Source: Chloroflexota bacterium
Lineage (GTDB): Bacteria > Chloroflexota > Ktedonobacteria > Ktedonobacterales > JADMIN01
Direction: 5' to 3'
DNA length: 32,184 bases
Assembly: GCA_021814145.1 (NCBI GenBank)
Contig: JAKAIY010000029.1
Span: 1 to 32,184 of the forward strand
Below, one piece after another: positions 8,417 through 16,677 of this stretch (the first letter of the stretch is position 1; the number at the start of each line of letters is the position of its first letter). The position numbers were made by a program, and so were the translations under genes. The notes beneath the pieces were generated by a model that was given only the letters and a program-made list of their open reading frames with translations, ran no database searches and was not told the origin of the DNA.

Positions 8417-10237
8417 ATGGACCAGAAATCCGCGACCCCAACCAGCCATGAAAGCGCCCAGCGCGCTGAAAGCGGCTCCGTTCTCCAGCGCTGGCTTCGT
8501 GCGCTCAACCGTTACTGGCGGCTGCTGGCCCGCTATCTGCGGCCGCAGTGGCCGTGGATGGGCCTGCTGGCGGTGATCCTGGGCGGCTCCATCGGGGCGC
8601 AGGTGGCCATGCCATTGGTAGCCAGCCGCTTCATTGACCAGGCCACCTCTGGCGGGTCGCCGCGCGCGCTGGTCCTGCTGGCGCTGCTGAGCATGGCGCT
8701 GGCGCTGGCGGGACAGGGCATGGCCGTCGCCGAAGCCTATGTGGCCGAGCGGGTGAGCTGGACGGCCACAAACGCGCTGCGCGCCGACCTCATCGCTCAC
8801 CTGCTGCGGCTGGACGCCACATTCCACACCTCCCACACGCCGGGCGAGCTGATCGAGCGGGTGGATGGTGACGTGGCCACACTGGCCCGCTTCTTCTCAC
8901 GCTTTGTGGTCTATGTGCTCGGCAACGGCGTCCTGATCGCCGGCGCGCTCGGCCTGCTCTATCACGTGGACTGGCGGGTCGGCCTGTTGATGAGCGTCTT
9001 TGTCGCGCTGGCCCTCGCGGCCATGCTGCGCATCCACGCCGCCGCCACCCCCGCCTGGGCCGCGGACCGCCAGGCCAGCGCCGGCTTTTATGGCTTTCTG
9101 GGCGAGTACCTGGCCGGGCTGGAGGATATCCGGGCCAGCGGGGCGGGCGCGTTCGCGCTGCGCCGCTGCGCCGAGGTGATGCGCTCATGGCTGGCCGTGA
9201 CGCGCAGGGCGCAGATGTGGGGCTACGGCATGATCGCCACCAGCGAGGGCCTGTTTGGGATTGGCGCGGCGTCCGCCTTTGCGCTGAGCGCCCTGCTGTT
9301 CAAGGCTGGCGCGTTGACCATCGGCGCCGTCTACCTGATCTTTCAGAGCGCCGAGATGCTGCGCCAGCCAACTGAGCAGCTCCGCCGGGAAGCGCAGGAC
9401 TTGCAGCAGGCGGACGCCAGCATGGGCCGTGTCGAGGAGCTTCTGGCCATGAAGCCGCGTGTGGCCGATGGCCCTGGCGCCGCGCTGCCGCCCGGCCCGC
9501 TGGCGGTGGAGCTGGACGGCGTCTCATTCGGCTACGCCGAGGGCGTCCCGGTTCTGCGCGACATCAGCGTGCGCCTGGAGCCGGGGCGCACGCTGGGAAT
9601 CGTGGGCCGCACTGGCAGCGGCAAGACCACGCTGACACGGCTCCTCCTGCGCTTCTACGATCCACAGGCTGGCGCCGTGCGCCTGGGAGGCGTGGACCTG
9701 CGAACGGTCCGCCTGGCGGCGGCGCGCGGGCGCATCGGCCTGGTCACGCAGGATGTGCGCCTTTTCCACGCCAGCGTGCGCGACAACCTGACGCTCTTTG
9801 ACGACAGCGTGCCGGATGAGCGGATCAACGCCGCGCTAGACACCCTGGGCCTGACAGACTGGCTGCGGGAGTCATCGCGCGGGCTGGACACCCCGCTAGG
9901 GCCAGAGGGCGCCGGGCTCTCGGCGGGCCAGGCGCAGGCGCTGGCCTGCGCGCGGGTCTTGCTGCGCGACCCCGACCTGGTGATCCTGGACGAGGCGTCC
10001 TCGCGTCTCGACCCGGCCACAGACCGGATGGTCCATACGGCGCTGGGGCGGCTGCTCGAAGGCCGCACAGGGATCATCGTGGCGCACCGCCTGGCCACGC
10101 TCGCCTACGCCGATGACATCCTGGTGCTGGAGGACGGGCGGGTGCGCGAGTACGGGCCACGGCTCGCTCTCGCCGCCAACAGCGCGTCGCGCTTCGCTGA
10201 GCTGCTGCGGGTCGCCGCTGAGGAGGTTATCGCATGA
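8417..10237 (+). CDS. ABC exporter half-transporter, subunit with the catalytic Glu
   Basis: A 606-residue fused permease-ATPase: about six membrane segments (residues about 40-310), then a nucleotide-binding domain. Walker A is GRTGSGKTT (about 397-405), the Q-loop region is GLVTQDVRLF, the signature is LSAGQ (about 501) instead of LSGGQ, Walker B is DLVILDE with the catalytic Glu at about 526, and the H-loop is in IIVAHRL. The start could be the ATG at 8411 or 8417; I prefer 8417, which has AGGA five bases upstream. It overlaps the next gene by four bases (ATGA). Together they should form a heterodimeric exporter of the BmrCD/TM287-288 type. The substrate (drug, lipid or peptide) is unknown. 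Confidence 0.88.
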   Translation: MDQKSATPTSHESAQRAESGSVLQRWLRALNRYWRLLARYLRPQWPWMGLLAVILGGSIGAQVAMPLVASRFIDQATSGGSPRALVLLALLSMALALAGQGMAVAEAYVAERVSWTATNALRADLIAHLLRLDATFHTSHTPGELIERVDGDVATLARFFSRFVVYVLGNGVLIAGALGLLYHVDWRVGLLMSVFVALALAAMLRIHAAATPAWAADRQASAGFYGFLGEYLAGLEDIRASGAGAFALRRCAEVMRSWLAVTRRAQMWGYGMIATSEGLFGIGAASAFALSALLFKAGALTIGAVYLIFQSAEMLRQPTEQLRREAQDLQQADASMGRVEELLAMKPRVADGPGAALPPGPLAVELDGVSFGYAEGVPVLRDISVRLEPGRTLGIVGRTGSGKTTLTRLLLRFYDPQAGAVRLGGVDLRTVRLAAARGRIGLVTQDVRLFHASVRDNLTLFDDSVPDERINAALDTLGLTDWLRESSRGLDTPLGPEGAGLSAGQAQALACARVLLRDPDLVILDEASSRLDPATDRMVHTALGRLLEGRTGIIVAHRLATLAYADDILVLEDGRVREYGPRLALAANSASRFAELLRVAAEEVIA

Positions 10238-12027
10238 AGCCACTCCCAACCTGGCGCTACATGGTGGAAATGGCCCGCTACCGGCCCCGGCTCTACCTGC
10301 TCCACGCGGTGTTATGGGGCGCGTTTGACCTGTCATACCTCCTGGCGGGGCTGGTCGCCCGCGCCTTCTTCGATGCGCTCACCGGGCAGGCGCGGCTGTC
10401 CGTGGGCGCATGGGGGCTGATCGCGCTGCTGGCGGCGCTCGCCATGAGCCGTGTGGCGCTGTGGCTCTCCGCTGGCCTTGTCGAGATCATCTTGCGGTTC
10501 ACGATGAGCGGGCTGGCGCGCCGCAACCTGCTGCGGCGCGTCCTGGAGCGTCCGGGCGCTCTCGCGCTGCCCTACTCCGCCGGCGAGACGATCAGCCGCT
10601 TTCGCGACGACGCCTATCAGGCTGAAGATAACATGGACTGGTCTGACGAGATCGTGAGCCACGGGCTGCTGGCCGTGGTCGCGTTCCTGATCCTCCTGAG
10701 TATCAACGTCCGCATGACGCTGGCCGTCATCTTGCCGCTTGTGGCCGTGGTGGCGATCGCGCAGCGGGCGAGCGCGGCGCTGGAGCGTTATCGCGCGGCC
10801 AGCAGCGAGGCCACCAGCCAGGTCACCGGAGCCATCGGCGACATCCTGGCGGCGGCGCAGACAATGCAGGCCACCGGCGCCGAAGAACGGGTCGTGGCGC
10901 GCTTCCGGCGGCTGAACGAGCGCCGCCGCGCGGCGATGCTGGCTGATCGCCTGGCGACGCAGACACTGAACGCCATCACGGGCAACGCGGTGAGCGTGGG
11001 CGCCGGGCTCATCATGCTGCTGGCCGCCAGCGGTTTGCGCTCCGGGAGCCTGACAGTAGGCGACTTTGTCCTGTTCATCACGTACCTGGGCCTCATCGCC
11101 GACTTTACCGCCGGACTTGGCGAATACCTGGCCGTCTACAGACAGACTGGCGTCGCGTTCGCGCGCATGGGCGCCCTGGTGGACGCCGCCCCGCCAGCGG
11201 CGCTGGTGGAGCATGCCCCGCTGTACCTGCGCGGCCCCTTGCCCCCGGCGGCGGAGCCCGCGCCTGCGGGCGCCGACCGTCTGACTCTCGTGGAGGCGCG
11301 GGGGCTGACCTACCATCACCCACAGTCGGGGCACGGGATCGCTGGAGTGGACCTCTATCTGCCGCGTGGCAGCGTGACAGTGGTGACAGGGCGCATCGGC
11401 GCGGGCAAGACAACGCTCCTGCGCGCGTTCCTGGGCTTGCTGCCCCCAGAGGCGGGCGAGGTCCGCTGGAACAGCCGCGCCGTGGACGACGCGGCCTCCT
11501 TCCTCATACCACCGCGCGCGGCGTATACGCCGCAGACGCCGCGCCTGTTCAGCGAGACGCTCCGGCAGAACATCCTCCTGGGGCTCCCCGACGATCCCGC
11601 GACCCTGGCCGCCGCCGTGCGGGGCGCCGCGCTGGAACGCGATGTACAGGAGCTGGAGGCGGGACTGGAGACACTGGTTGGCGCCCACGGCGTCAGGCTC
11701 TCCGGTGGCCAGGCGCAACGCGCGGCGGTGGCGCGCATGCTGGCGCGCGGCGCCGAGCTGCTGGTAATAGACGACCTGTCCAGCGCGCTGGATGTGGAGA
11801 CAGAGCGCATGGTATGGGAGCGCCTGTTCTCCGGCGATCCGGTGACATGCCTGATGGTCTCGCACCGTCGCGCCGCGCTGCTCCGCGCCAGCCACATCAT
11901 CGTGCTGAAGGACGGTCATGTTGAGGCCCAGGGAGATCTCGCCTCCTTGCTGGCGAGTTGCGCGGAGATGCGCTCCCTGTGGCGCGACGCCAGCGATTCC
12001 GCCGCCCTGGAGCGGTCCGGCGGCTGA
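10234..12027 (+). CDS. ABC exporter half-transporter, subunit with Asp after Walker B
   Basis: A 597-residue permease-ATPase, translationally coupled to the gene before it (four-base overlap). It has about six membrane segments, then Walker A GRIGAGKTT (from about 386), a full LSGGQAQR signature (from about 489) and Walker B LLVIDD. Asp514 replaces the catalytic Glu; the H-loop His in MVSHRR is kept. The asymmetry is complementary: this subunit's Asp-type Walker B would pair with the partner's altered LSAGQ signature to make the degenerate site. The partner's Glu and this subunit's LSGGQ would make the active site. This is the known design of heterodimeric type IV exporters. Confidence 0.88.
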   Translation: MKPLPTWRYMVEMARYRPRLYLLHAVLWGAFDLSYLLAGLVARAFFDALTGQARLSVGAWGLIALLAALAMSRVALWLSAGLVEIILRFTMSGLARRNLLRRVLERPGALALPYSAGETISRFRDDAYQAEDNMDWSDEIVSHGLLAVVAFLILLSINVRMTLAVILPLVAVVAIAQRASAALERYRAASSEATSQVTGAIGDILAAAQTMQATGAEERVVARFRRLNERRRAAMLADRLATQTLNAITGNAVSVGAGLIMLLAASGLRSGSLTVGDFVLFITYLGLIADFTAGLGEYLAVYRQTGVAFARMGALVDAAPPAALVEHAPLYLRGPLPPAAEPAPAGADRLTLVEARGLTYHHPQSGHGIAGVDLYLPRGSVTVVTGRIGAGKTTLLRAFLGLLPPEAGEVRWNSRAVDDAASFLIPPRAAYTPQTPRLFSETLRQNILLGLPDDPATLAAAVRGAALERDVQELEAGLETLVGAHGVRLSGGQAQRAAVARMLARGAELLVIDDLSSALDVETERMVWERLFSGDPVTCLMVSHRRAALLRASHIIVLKDGHVEAQGDLASLLASCAEMRSLWRDASDSAALERSGG

Positions 12028-12030
12028 GGC

Positions 12031-12102
12031 GAGCGGGTTGCGGCGCGGGCGGTCCTGGCGGCGGCTCCCACCGCCACGAGGCGCGGTGTTAACCACCCGC
12101 TC
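12031..12102. other. branched inverted repeats after the ABC operon
   Basis: GAGCGGGT (12031-12038) pairs with ACCCGCTC (12095-12102), enclosing a second inverted repeat GGCGGT/ACCGCC. It starts four bases after the exporter stop. There is no T-run, so if it stops transcription it is not a canonical intrinsic terminator. Confidence 0.35.
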
Positions 12103-12139
12103 CGCGCCAGCGAGGTTGACATCCCCTCTGGCCAACCTG

Positions 12140-12168
12140 TTGACAGACGCGCCCGCGCTCTCTATACT
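12140..12168 (+). promoter_or_regulatory. SigA-type promoter for the small membrane protein
   Basis: A perfect TTGACA (12140-12145), a 17-bp spacer and TATACT (12163-12168) form a near-consensus housekeeping promoter. Transcription would start about 120 bases before the ATG at 12298. A second TTGACA at 12116-12121 lies 24 bp upstream but lacks a matching -10. Confidence 0.7.
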
Positions 12169-12297
12169 GGGCGCCAGCCTGCCTCGCCCGCGCGCGCCTT
12201 GCTCGCGTGAATCAGGACGGGACTGGGCAGTGAATGGCCTCATGCGACCGTGGCGGGGCGCCGCGGCCAGCGATTCGCATTCAATGGAGAATATTTC

Positions 12298-12480
12298 ATG
12301 CGTGGAGCAGGCTATGGACTCGCCGTCCTTGGTATCATCCTGGTGCTTGGTGGCGTCTTGAATCACTGGGTCCTCAGGGCAAATCCCATAGCGCACACCA
12401 GCACCGTCCTGGGAGGAGTGGGCGCGGTCGTCGCCGTCATCGGCCTCGCGCTCACTTTCGTGGGTGGGCGCAACGCCTAA
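12298..12480 (+). CDS. 60-residue protein with two membrane segments
   Basis: The ATG at 12298 follows TGGAGA by about nine bases. The protein is two hydrophobic helices (YGLAVLGIILVLGGVL and VGAVVAVIGLALTFVG) joined by a short loop containing HWVLRANPIAHTST. An in-frame upstream ATG at 12250 has no good ribosome-binding site. It has its own near-consensus promoter and a hairpin just after the stop, so it is probably a single-gene unit. Function unknown. Confidence 0.65.
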   Translation: MRGAGYGLAVLGIILVLGGVLNHWVLRANPIAHTSTVLGGVGAVVAVIGLALTFVGGRNA

Positions 12481-12503
12481 CCACACGCTATTTTCTCATC
12501 CCG

Positions 12504-12542
12504 ACCGCCCATCCCGCGCCGCATGGCCCGTGGATGGGCGGT
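12504..12542. terminator. 11-bp inverted repeat after the small membrane gene
   Basis: ACCGCCCATCC (12504-12514) and GGATGGGCGGT (12532-12542) pair perfectly around a 17-nt loop, 23 bp after the stop. No T-run follows, so a terminator role is likely by position only. Confidence 0.4.
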
Positions 12543-12769
12543 GTCGTTCGCCCGCGCCTCAGCCCCCCGCGCATCCCCACTTCAGCGCCACCAGCCGCGC
12601 GCCGGGCGCGGCATCATACGCCACGCCCGCTCATTAGCGTCTCTAGCCGCCGCTGGCATACAATACCAGCGCCAGGTGCCCCAGCCTTACGCGGGCGGAC
12701 CTCATGGGCGTCAGCCCCCCAGGCGTGGAGACGCCCGCCAGATTATCCGGCGAGAGGAGCGACATCTCA

Positions 12770-13132
12770 ATGCCCCGCAGCGACGATCTACCAGACGGCC
12801 ATCGTTTCATCCCCGCCGCGCGCCTGAGTGACATCCCGCCGGGTGGTCTGCGGCGGGTCGCGATCGAGGGACGGCTGATCCTGCTCGCCAGCGTCGCGGG
12901 CGGCGTCTTCGCCGTGGATGATGACTGCACCCACATCAGCGGCCCCCTCGATCGTGGCGAGCTGGACGGCTATACGCTGACCTGTCCGGTCCATCTCGCC
13001 CGCTTTGATGTCCGCGACGGGAGCGTCCTGCGCGGGCCTGCCCGCGACCCACTGCCCACATACCCTGTGCGCGTTGAAGGCGATCAGGTGCTCGTCGCCT
13101 TGCCCGATAGCGATCCGGGCGCCGGCCGGTAG
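12770..13132 (+). CDS. Rieske-type [2Fe-2S] ferredoxin-like protein
   Basis: A 120-residue soluble protein with a complete Rieske site: C53-T-H55 and C72-P-V-H75, i.e. C-x-H-x16-C-x2-H, followed by the usual hydrophobic-F-D-x-R-D-G turn. It resembles the small Rieske subunit of nitrite reductase or dioxygenase systems and should carry electrons through a two-Cys, two-His cluster. There is no signal or membrane segment and no oxygenase neighbour. The ATG at 12770 has GAGAGGAG about ten bases upstream. The longer frame from 12704 lacks this. The next gene begins 46 bp later. Confidence 0.85.
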   Translation: MPRSDDLPDGHRFIPAARLSDIPPGGLRRVAIEGRLILLASVAGGVFAVDDDCTHISGPLDRGELDGYTLTCPVHLARFDVRDGSVLRGPARDPLPTYPVRVEGDQVLVALPDSDPGAGR

Positions 13133-13178
13133 AGCAGCCACAGGGATTGACATAGCACAAGGAGAGGAGCAGTCCGCC

Positions 13179-13811
13179 ATGCGCGGAACATCCCATGTTG
13201 TCTTCGGCCTCGCTGGAGCGGTCGTCATCGCCAGCGCCACCCACGTCGCGGGGCCTTCCATCTTCGCGGCTCCCGCGACGATTGACCTCGTCGCGGAGAA
13301 AGTGGTCTTCTACGGCTTCGCCGCGCTCGGCGCGCTCACGCCCGACATAGACAACGCCCGCAGCGCGCTCGGCAAGCGCCTTGGCCCGATCAGCAAGGGA
13401 ATCCAGCATTTGACCGGCCACCGCACGTTTTTCCATAGTCTGCTCGGCCTTGCGGTTGTCGGGGCTATCGTCTGGATGGCGCAATACACCCTTGGCCTCG
13501 CGCTCTACAATATCGGCCTCACGGACGCCGGCGTCGCCCTCAACGCGGGCCTCAACCCCAGCGGACTCTTCCTCGCCCCCGGAGTCGGCGTCGCCTTCGC
13601 GGGCCTCATGATTGGCTACTTCCTCCACCTCGTCGCTGACAGCCTCACCCTGGAAGGGGTCCCCTGGCTCTGGCCCTACAAGGTCTATTTTGGCTTCCCT
13701 CCCAACCGCCATCTCCGCTTCCGCACTGGCACAATCTGGGAGACCATCACCGTCGTCGCCGTCTCTGTCGCCGTCATCGCCGCCGTCGCGTTTGGCGCGC
13801 TTGGCGTGTAA
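13179..13811 (+). CDS. YdjM-like membrane-bound metal-dependent hydrolase family protein
   Basis: A 210-residue integral membrane protein. It shows the family's polar residues: His6 in GTSH, TPDID (Asp56, Asp58), GHRTFFHS (His81, His86) and GYFLHLVADSLT (His150, Asp154), set among several hydrophobic helices. The family is annotated as inner-membrane metal-dependent hydrolase (YdjM/DUF457), with unproven substrates. GGAGAGGAG at 13161-13169 is well placed for the ATG at 13179. The longer frame from 13005 overlaps the Rieske gene and is rejected. A parS site follows the stop by 20 bp. Confidence 0.8.
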   Translation: MRGTSHVVFGLAGAVVIASATHVAGPSIFAAPATIDLVAEKVVFYGFAALGALTPDIDNARSALGKRLGPISKGIQHLTGHRTFFHSLLGLAVVGAIVWMAQYTLGLALYNIGLTDAGVALNAGLNPSGLFLAPGVGVAFAGLMIGYFLHLVADSLTLEGVPWLWPYKVYFGFPPNRHLRFRTGTIWETITVVAVSVAVIAAVAFGALGV

Positions 13812-13824
13812 CGCCTGGATAGAT

Positions 13825-14904
13825 GTGAGTGTGTTTCACGTGAAACATTCATCCGCCACGACGAACGGCGCGCCCCCTTCCGCCCCGCCGCCTGAGGGGA
13901 AAGGGACGCCATCACGCGCGCTCACCATCCTGCGCGCGCTTCGTGTGTCGCAGTGGACCAAGAACGCGCTTGTCGCGCTCGCGGCGCTCTTCTCCCGCCA
14001 GCTCATCCATCCCCCGACGCTCCTGCGTGTCGCCGTGGCCTTCTTCGCCTTCAGCTTCGCCGCCAGCGCCATCTACATCTTCAACGATCTGCGTGACCGC
14101 GAGAGTGACCGCCTCCACCCGACCAAGCGCCGCCGCCCCATCGCCGCCGGACTGCTCAGCGAGCGCGCCGCCGCCATCCTCGGCGCGCTCGCGCTCGCCA
14201 TCAGCCTCGCCCTTACGGGGCTGCTCGCCTCTGGCGCGCTCTATCCAACCGCCGCTCTCCTGCGCGACCCCTTCGCGGCCTATGGCGGCGCGCCATTCCT
14301 CTTTGCCGCTTCGGTCGCCGCCTACCTCGCGCTCAACGTCGCGTACACGCTGCGCCTCAAGCGCCTCGTCCTCTGGGATATCTTCGCCATCGCCCTCGGC
14401 TTCGTTCTGCGGGCGCTTGCTGGCGCTTTCGCCGCCGGAGTCTACATCTCCCCCTGGTTCTACCTCACCGTCATCTTCCTCTCGCTGGTCCTCGCGATTG
14501 GCAAGCGCCGCGCCGAGCTTGTCCGCGCGACCGCCGCCGCCAGCGCCACGAGCCGCCAGCCCGACGAGTCCGGCATGCGCCACGCGCTGCGCGACTACAC
14601 CCTGCCGCTCCTCGACCAGCTCATGGGCGTCGCCGTCACCGGCGCCCTGATAACCTACAGCCTCTACACGTTCCAGGCCGATGCCGCCGGCGGCTCGCTC
14701 CTCATGCTCACCGTCCCCTGCGTCATCTTTGGCGTTTTCCGCTATCTCTACCTCGTCTACGTCCGCGCCCAGGGTGAGGCCCCTGACCGGCTGCTCTTCA
14801 CCGATCCCCAGATTCTCGGCGCCGTCCTCGTCTGCCTGCTCATCATCACCACCGCCCTCTATGGCCCGGCGCTCGGCTCCACGCTCCACCTCACGCGCCC
14901 CTGA
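13825..14904 (+). CDS. UbiA-family prenyltransferase, decaprenyl-phosphate phosphoribosyltransferase-like
   Basis: About 359 residues with eight or nine membrane helices. The first Asp-rich motif is N87-D-x-x-D91-x-x-x-D95-R-x-H-P-x-K-x-x-R-P, the pattern of the DPPR synthase (Rv3806c-like) branch. QWTKN before it and the FYLTVIFLSLVLAIGKRRAE segment after it also fit. Such enzymes transfer 5-phosphoribose to a polyprenyl phosphate, feeding cell-wall arabinose in actinobacteria; in this organism the end use is unknown. No ATG lies upstream of the conserved part. GTG codons at 13825, 13831 and 13840 are candidates, so the parS palindrome (13832-13847) either lies in the first codons (giving FHVKH) or spans the start. 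The ribosome-binding site is weak. Confidence 0.75.
   Translation: MSVFHVKHSSATTNGAPPSAPPPEGKGTPSRALTILRALRVSQWTKNALVALAALFSRQLIHPPTLLRVAVAFFAFSFAASAIYIFNDLRDRESDRLHPTKRRRPIAAGLLSERAAAILGALALAISLALTGLLASGALYPTAALLRDPFAAYGGAPFLFAASVAAYLALNVAYTLRLKRLVLWDIFAIALGFVLRALAGAFAAGVYISPWFYLTVIFLSLVLAIGKRRAELVRATAAASATSRQPDESGMRHALRDYTLPLLDQLMGVAVTGALITYSLYTFQADAAGGSLLMLTVPCVIFGVFRYLYLVYVRAQGEAPDRLLFTDPQILGAVLVCLLIITTALYGPALGSTLHLTRP
13832..13847. promoter_or_regulatory. parS site 1
   Basis: Exact TGTTTCACGTGAAACA, the palindromic ParB-binding parS consensus. It lies 20 bp after the YdjM-like stop and at the 5' edge of the UbiA-family gene. Confidence 0.9.
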
Positions 14905-14944
14905 GGCTGTCGCCCGCGCGCGGCCAGGCCAGCCGTGAGCGCCT

Positions 14945-15673
14945 TTACTGCGCGCGCCCGCCCAGCCGGTAGAGTCTCCACCCGACGGCGAGGAACCAGG
15001 CCGGCAGGAGCAGCCCGTAACCCAGGTAGCCAGCGCCCATGATGGGCCTGAGCGCCTCGCTGACGACACCCAGGACGCCAGTAGCTATGCCGGCATAGGC
15101 GACGCCCTTATGGAAGACGCCCCGCAGCATGAGCAGCGAGAGAATCAGGACGCCAACCGGGGTCAGGATGCCGGGAGGGTTCGGTATGACATTCTGCGCG
15201 ATAAAGCCCTCGGCGGCGGCGGCGAAGGCGGCGCGCTCTTCGTCGGTGGTGGCGGCCTGGTACTGATCGCTCAGGTAGACCAGGCTGGGCGCGCCGCCGC
15301 CGGTCGCCGGCCAGGCTAGCGTGAGCGCCCAGGAGGTCACGCCGGCTACAGCGCCTATCGCGGCGTAGCTCTTGTTCAGCCGCTTGAGCGCGGCGTAGAG
15401 CGACAGGAAGACGACAATGGCGCAGACGCTGGGGCCGTACCACAGGGCCTGCTTGAGGATGTAGAGCTTCCTGTGGGCGGCGATAGAGCGCAGTGTGGCC
15501 ACCCCGCCCGCGTCCGGCTGCCGGGGCGCGCTAAACTCCAGCGCGAGTGACACGGCGATGAGCGCGACGAAGAGCGCCCCCGCGACGCCGCCCGCGCGAT
15601 AAAGCTCCCTCCACGACGGGTCCGGAGAGGTCTCAGCCGCTCCCGGTGATCTTCTTCCTTGCGAAACCGACAT
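14945..15673 (-). CDS. DUF4386-like multi-pass membrane protein
   Basis: A 242-residue protein with about six hydrophobic segments, starting about 30 residues in (GALFVALIAVSLALEF, SVCAIVVFLSLYAAL, AIGAVAGVTSWALTLAWPA, GILTPVGVLILSLLML, AGIATGVLGVVSEAL, LLPAWFLAVGWRLYRLG). Length and layout resemble DUF4386 proteins, whose function is unknown; I hold that family name loosely. The ATG at 15673 has AGAGGAG about ten bases upstream, so the longer frame to 16009 is not used. It is convergent with the UbiA-family gene, 40 bp apart. Confidence 0.65.
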   Translation of the reverse strand: MSVSQGRRSPGAAETSPDPSWRELYRAGGVAGALFVALIAVSLALEFSAPRQPDAGGVATLRSIAAHRKLYILKQALWYGPSVCAIVVFLSLYAALKRLNKSYAAIGAVAGVTSWALTLAWPATGGGAPSLVYLSDQYQAATTDEERAAFAAAAEGFIAQNVIPNPPGILTPVGVLILSLLMLRGVFHKGVAYAGIATGVLGVVSEALRPIMGAGYLGYGLLLPAWFLAVGWRLYRLGGRAQ

Positions 15674-15764
15674 GATGATGCGCTCCTCTGGCGTATCACA
15701 CTTCTTCAGACGGCCGTATCCCCGCGCACATTTGAGTCCAAAGCCGCGGCGCCCATGTGGCGCG

Positions 15765-16277
15765 TCACCGGAGCTCGCAGATGTAGGATAGGGCTGGCTT
15801 GCCGTTGAGCGTGAGCTCACCGACGGCGACAAATCCGTTGTGTTCAAGCGCCTTGCGCGAGGCCGGATTGTCCAGCGTGACCCTTGCGCGCAGCCTGGTG
15901 AGTCCATACGCTGTGGCGGCAAGCTCGCGCGCCTGGCGCACCGCCGCTGTGGCCAGTCCATGCCCGGCGGCCTTCTGCGCGATCCGGTATCCGAGTTCCG
16001 CCGACCCATCCGCCACTTCGTACAGGTTCACCCGCCCCACCACCTCGCCGCGCTCAGTCACCAGCAGATGGAAGTAAGCCGCCCCGGTGGCCTGCAATGC
16101 AAGCAGTTGCGCATGCCGCGCGTCGAACTCAGCAAAGAACTCGTCGCCCCGATCCGGAATAGACGCCGCGAAGTACGCCCGATTCTCCCGCTCGAACGCA
16201 AGCAGGGCTGGCGCGTGATCGAGGCGGAGCAACTGAAGGTCTGGTGTGGGAAGGCGGAGGCGCGGCGGCGATTCCAA
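15765..16277 (-). CDS. GNAT-family N-acetyltransferase (RimJ/RimL-like)
   Basis: The conserved part is a complete RimJ/RimL-type acetyltransferase: RLPTPDLQLLRLDHAPALLA at the N-terminus, EVVGRVNLYEV in the central sheet, ELGYRIAQKAAGHGLATAAV (acetyl-CoA site of the Q/R-x-x-G-x-G/A type), and RLRARVTLDNPASRKALEHN followed by GF near the C-terminus. It should acetylate an amine on a protein N-terminus or small molecule; the substrate is unknown. The start is uncertain. The frame is open back to 16487, but those 70 residues do not look conserved. I use a TTG at 16277, just before the domain, with GGGGAAA nearby, giving 170 residues, normal for the family. Confidence 0.72.
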   Translation of the reverse strand: MESPPRLRLPTPDLQLLRLDHAPALLAFERENRAYFAASIPDRGDEFFAEFDARHAQLLALQATGAAYFHLLVTERGEVVGRVNLYEVADGSAELGYRIAQKAAGHGLATAAVRQARELAATAYGLTRLRARVTLDNPASRKALEHNGFVAVGELTLNGKPALSYICELR

Positions 16278-16617
16278 CCCATTTCCCCTGTCTTCCTTCG
16301 ATTCCGTGTGAGCGGGAAACCCGCCGACGGCCTGCCCACCGAGAAAGGAACGTTCACCGGTCTCAGGCGCGTCTCGTTCGTCTCGTTCTCCCAAGCGCTT
16401 CTTCCTTATGCCCAATGATGATTGGGATGACTGTTCAGCCCCAGGCAGGGTGGAGGGGATGCCAGCAAAGAGCGTATGGCGGCTCATTGAGGAGGGCGGC
16501 GATTTGTTCCTGGCCCGTCATGCCCCTATGCTACACTATGCTGCGACTCCGCCTGGATAGTTCCCCTAAGCCATGACAGGCCCGCTCAAGGAGATGAGCG
16601 CGCCCACCGCCATAATA

Positions 16618-16661
16618 GCGACGCCTGGATGTGTTTCACGTGAAACACGTCCGGGCGTATC
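16618..16661. repeat. 44-bp near-palindrome with a parS core
   Basis: The 18-bp palindrome at 16631-16648 is extended by 13-bp arms. GCGACGCCTGGAT on the left and GTCCGGGCGTATC on the right match at 9 of 13 paired positions, with two of the mismatches G-T wobbles in RNA. As RNA this could form a stem of about 19 pairs. It starts 16 bp after the stop of the peptidase gene at 16678, where a terminator would sit. Confidence 0.55.
16632..16647. promoter_or_regulatory. parS site 2
   Basis: Exact TGTTTCACGTGAAACA, extended to an 18-bp perfect palindrome (16631-16648). It lies 30 bp downstream of the class I amidotransferase-like gene's stop (minus strand). Confidence 0.9.
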
Positions 16662-16677
16662 GCCAGAGGTCGCGCGT

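Noticed and set aside
10333-12486. A 717-codon minus-strand frame opposite the second ABC gene.
   Set aside because: It is His/Arg/Gly-rich with no domain and is antisense to a clear ATPase.
16504-16532. TTGTTC, 17-bp spacer, TATGCT resembles a plus-strand promoter.
   Set aside because: It would drive transcription into a minus-strand gene with no plus-strand gene to serve; likely chance.
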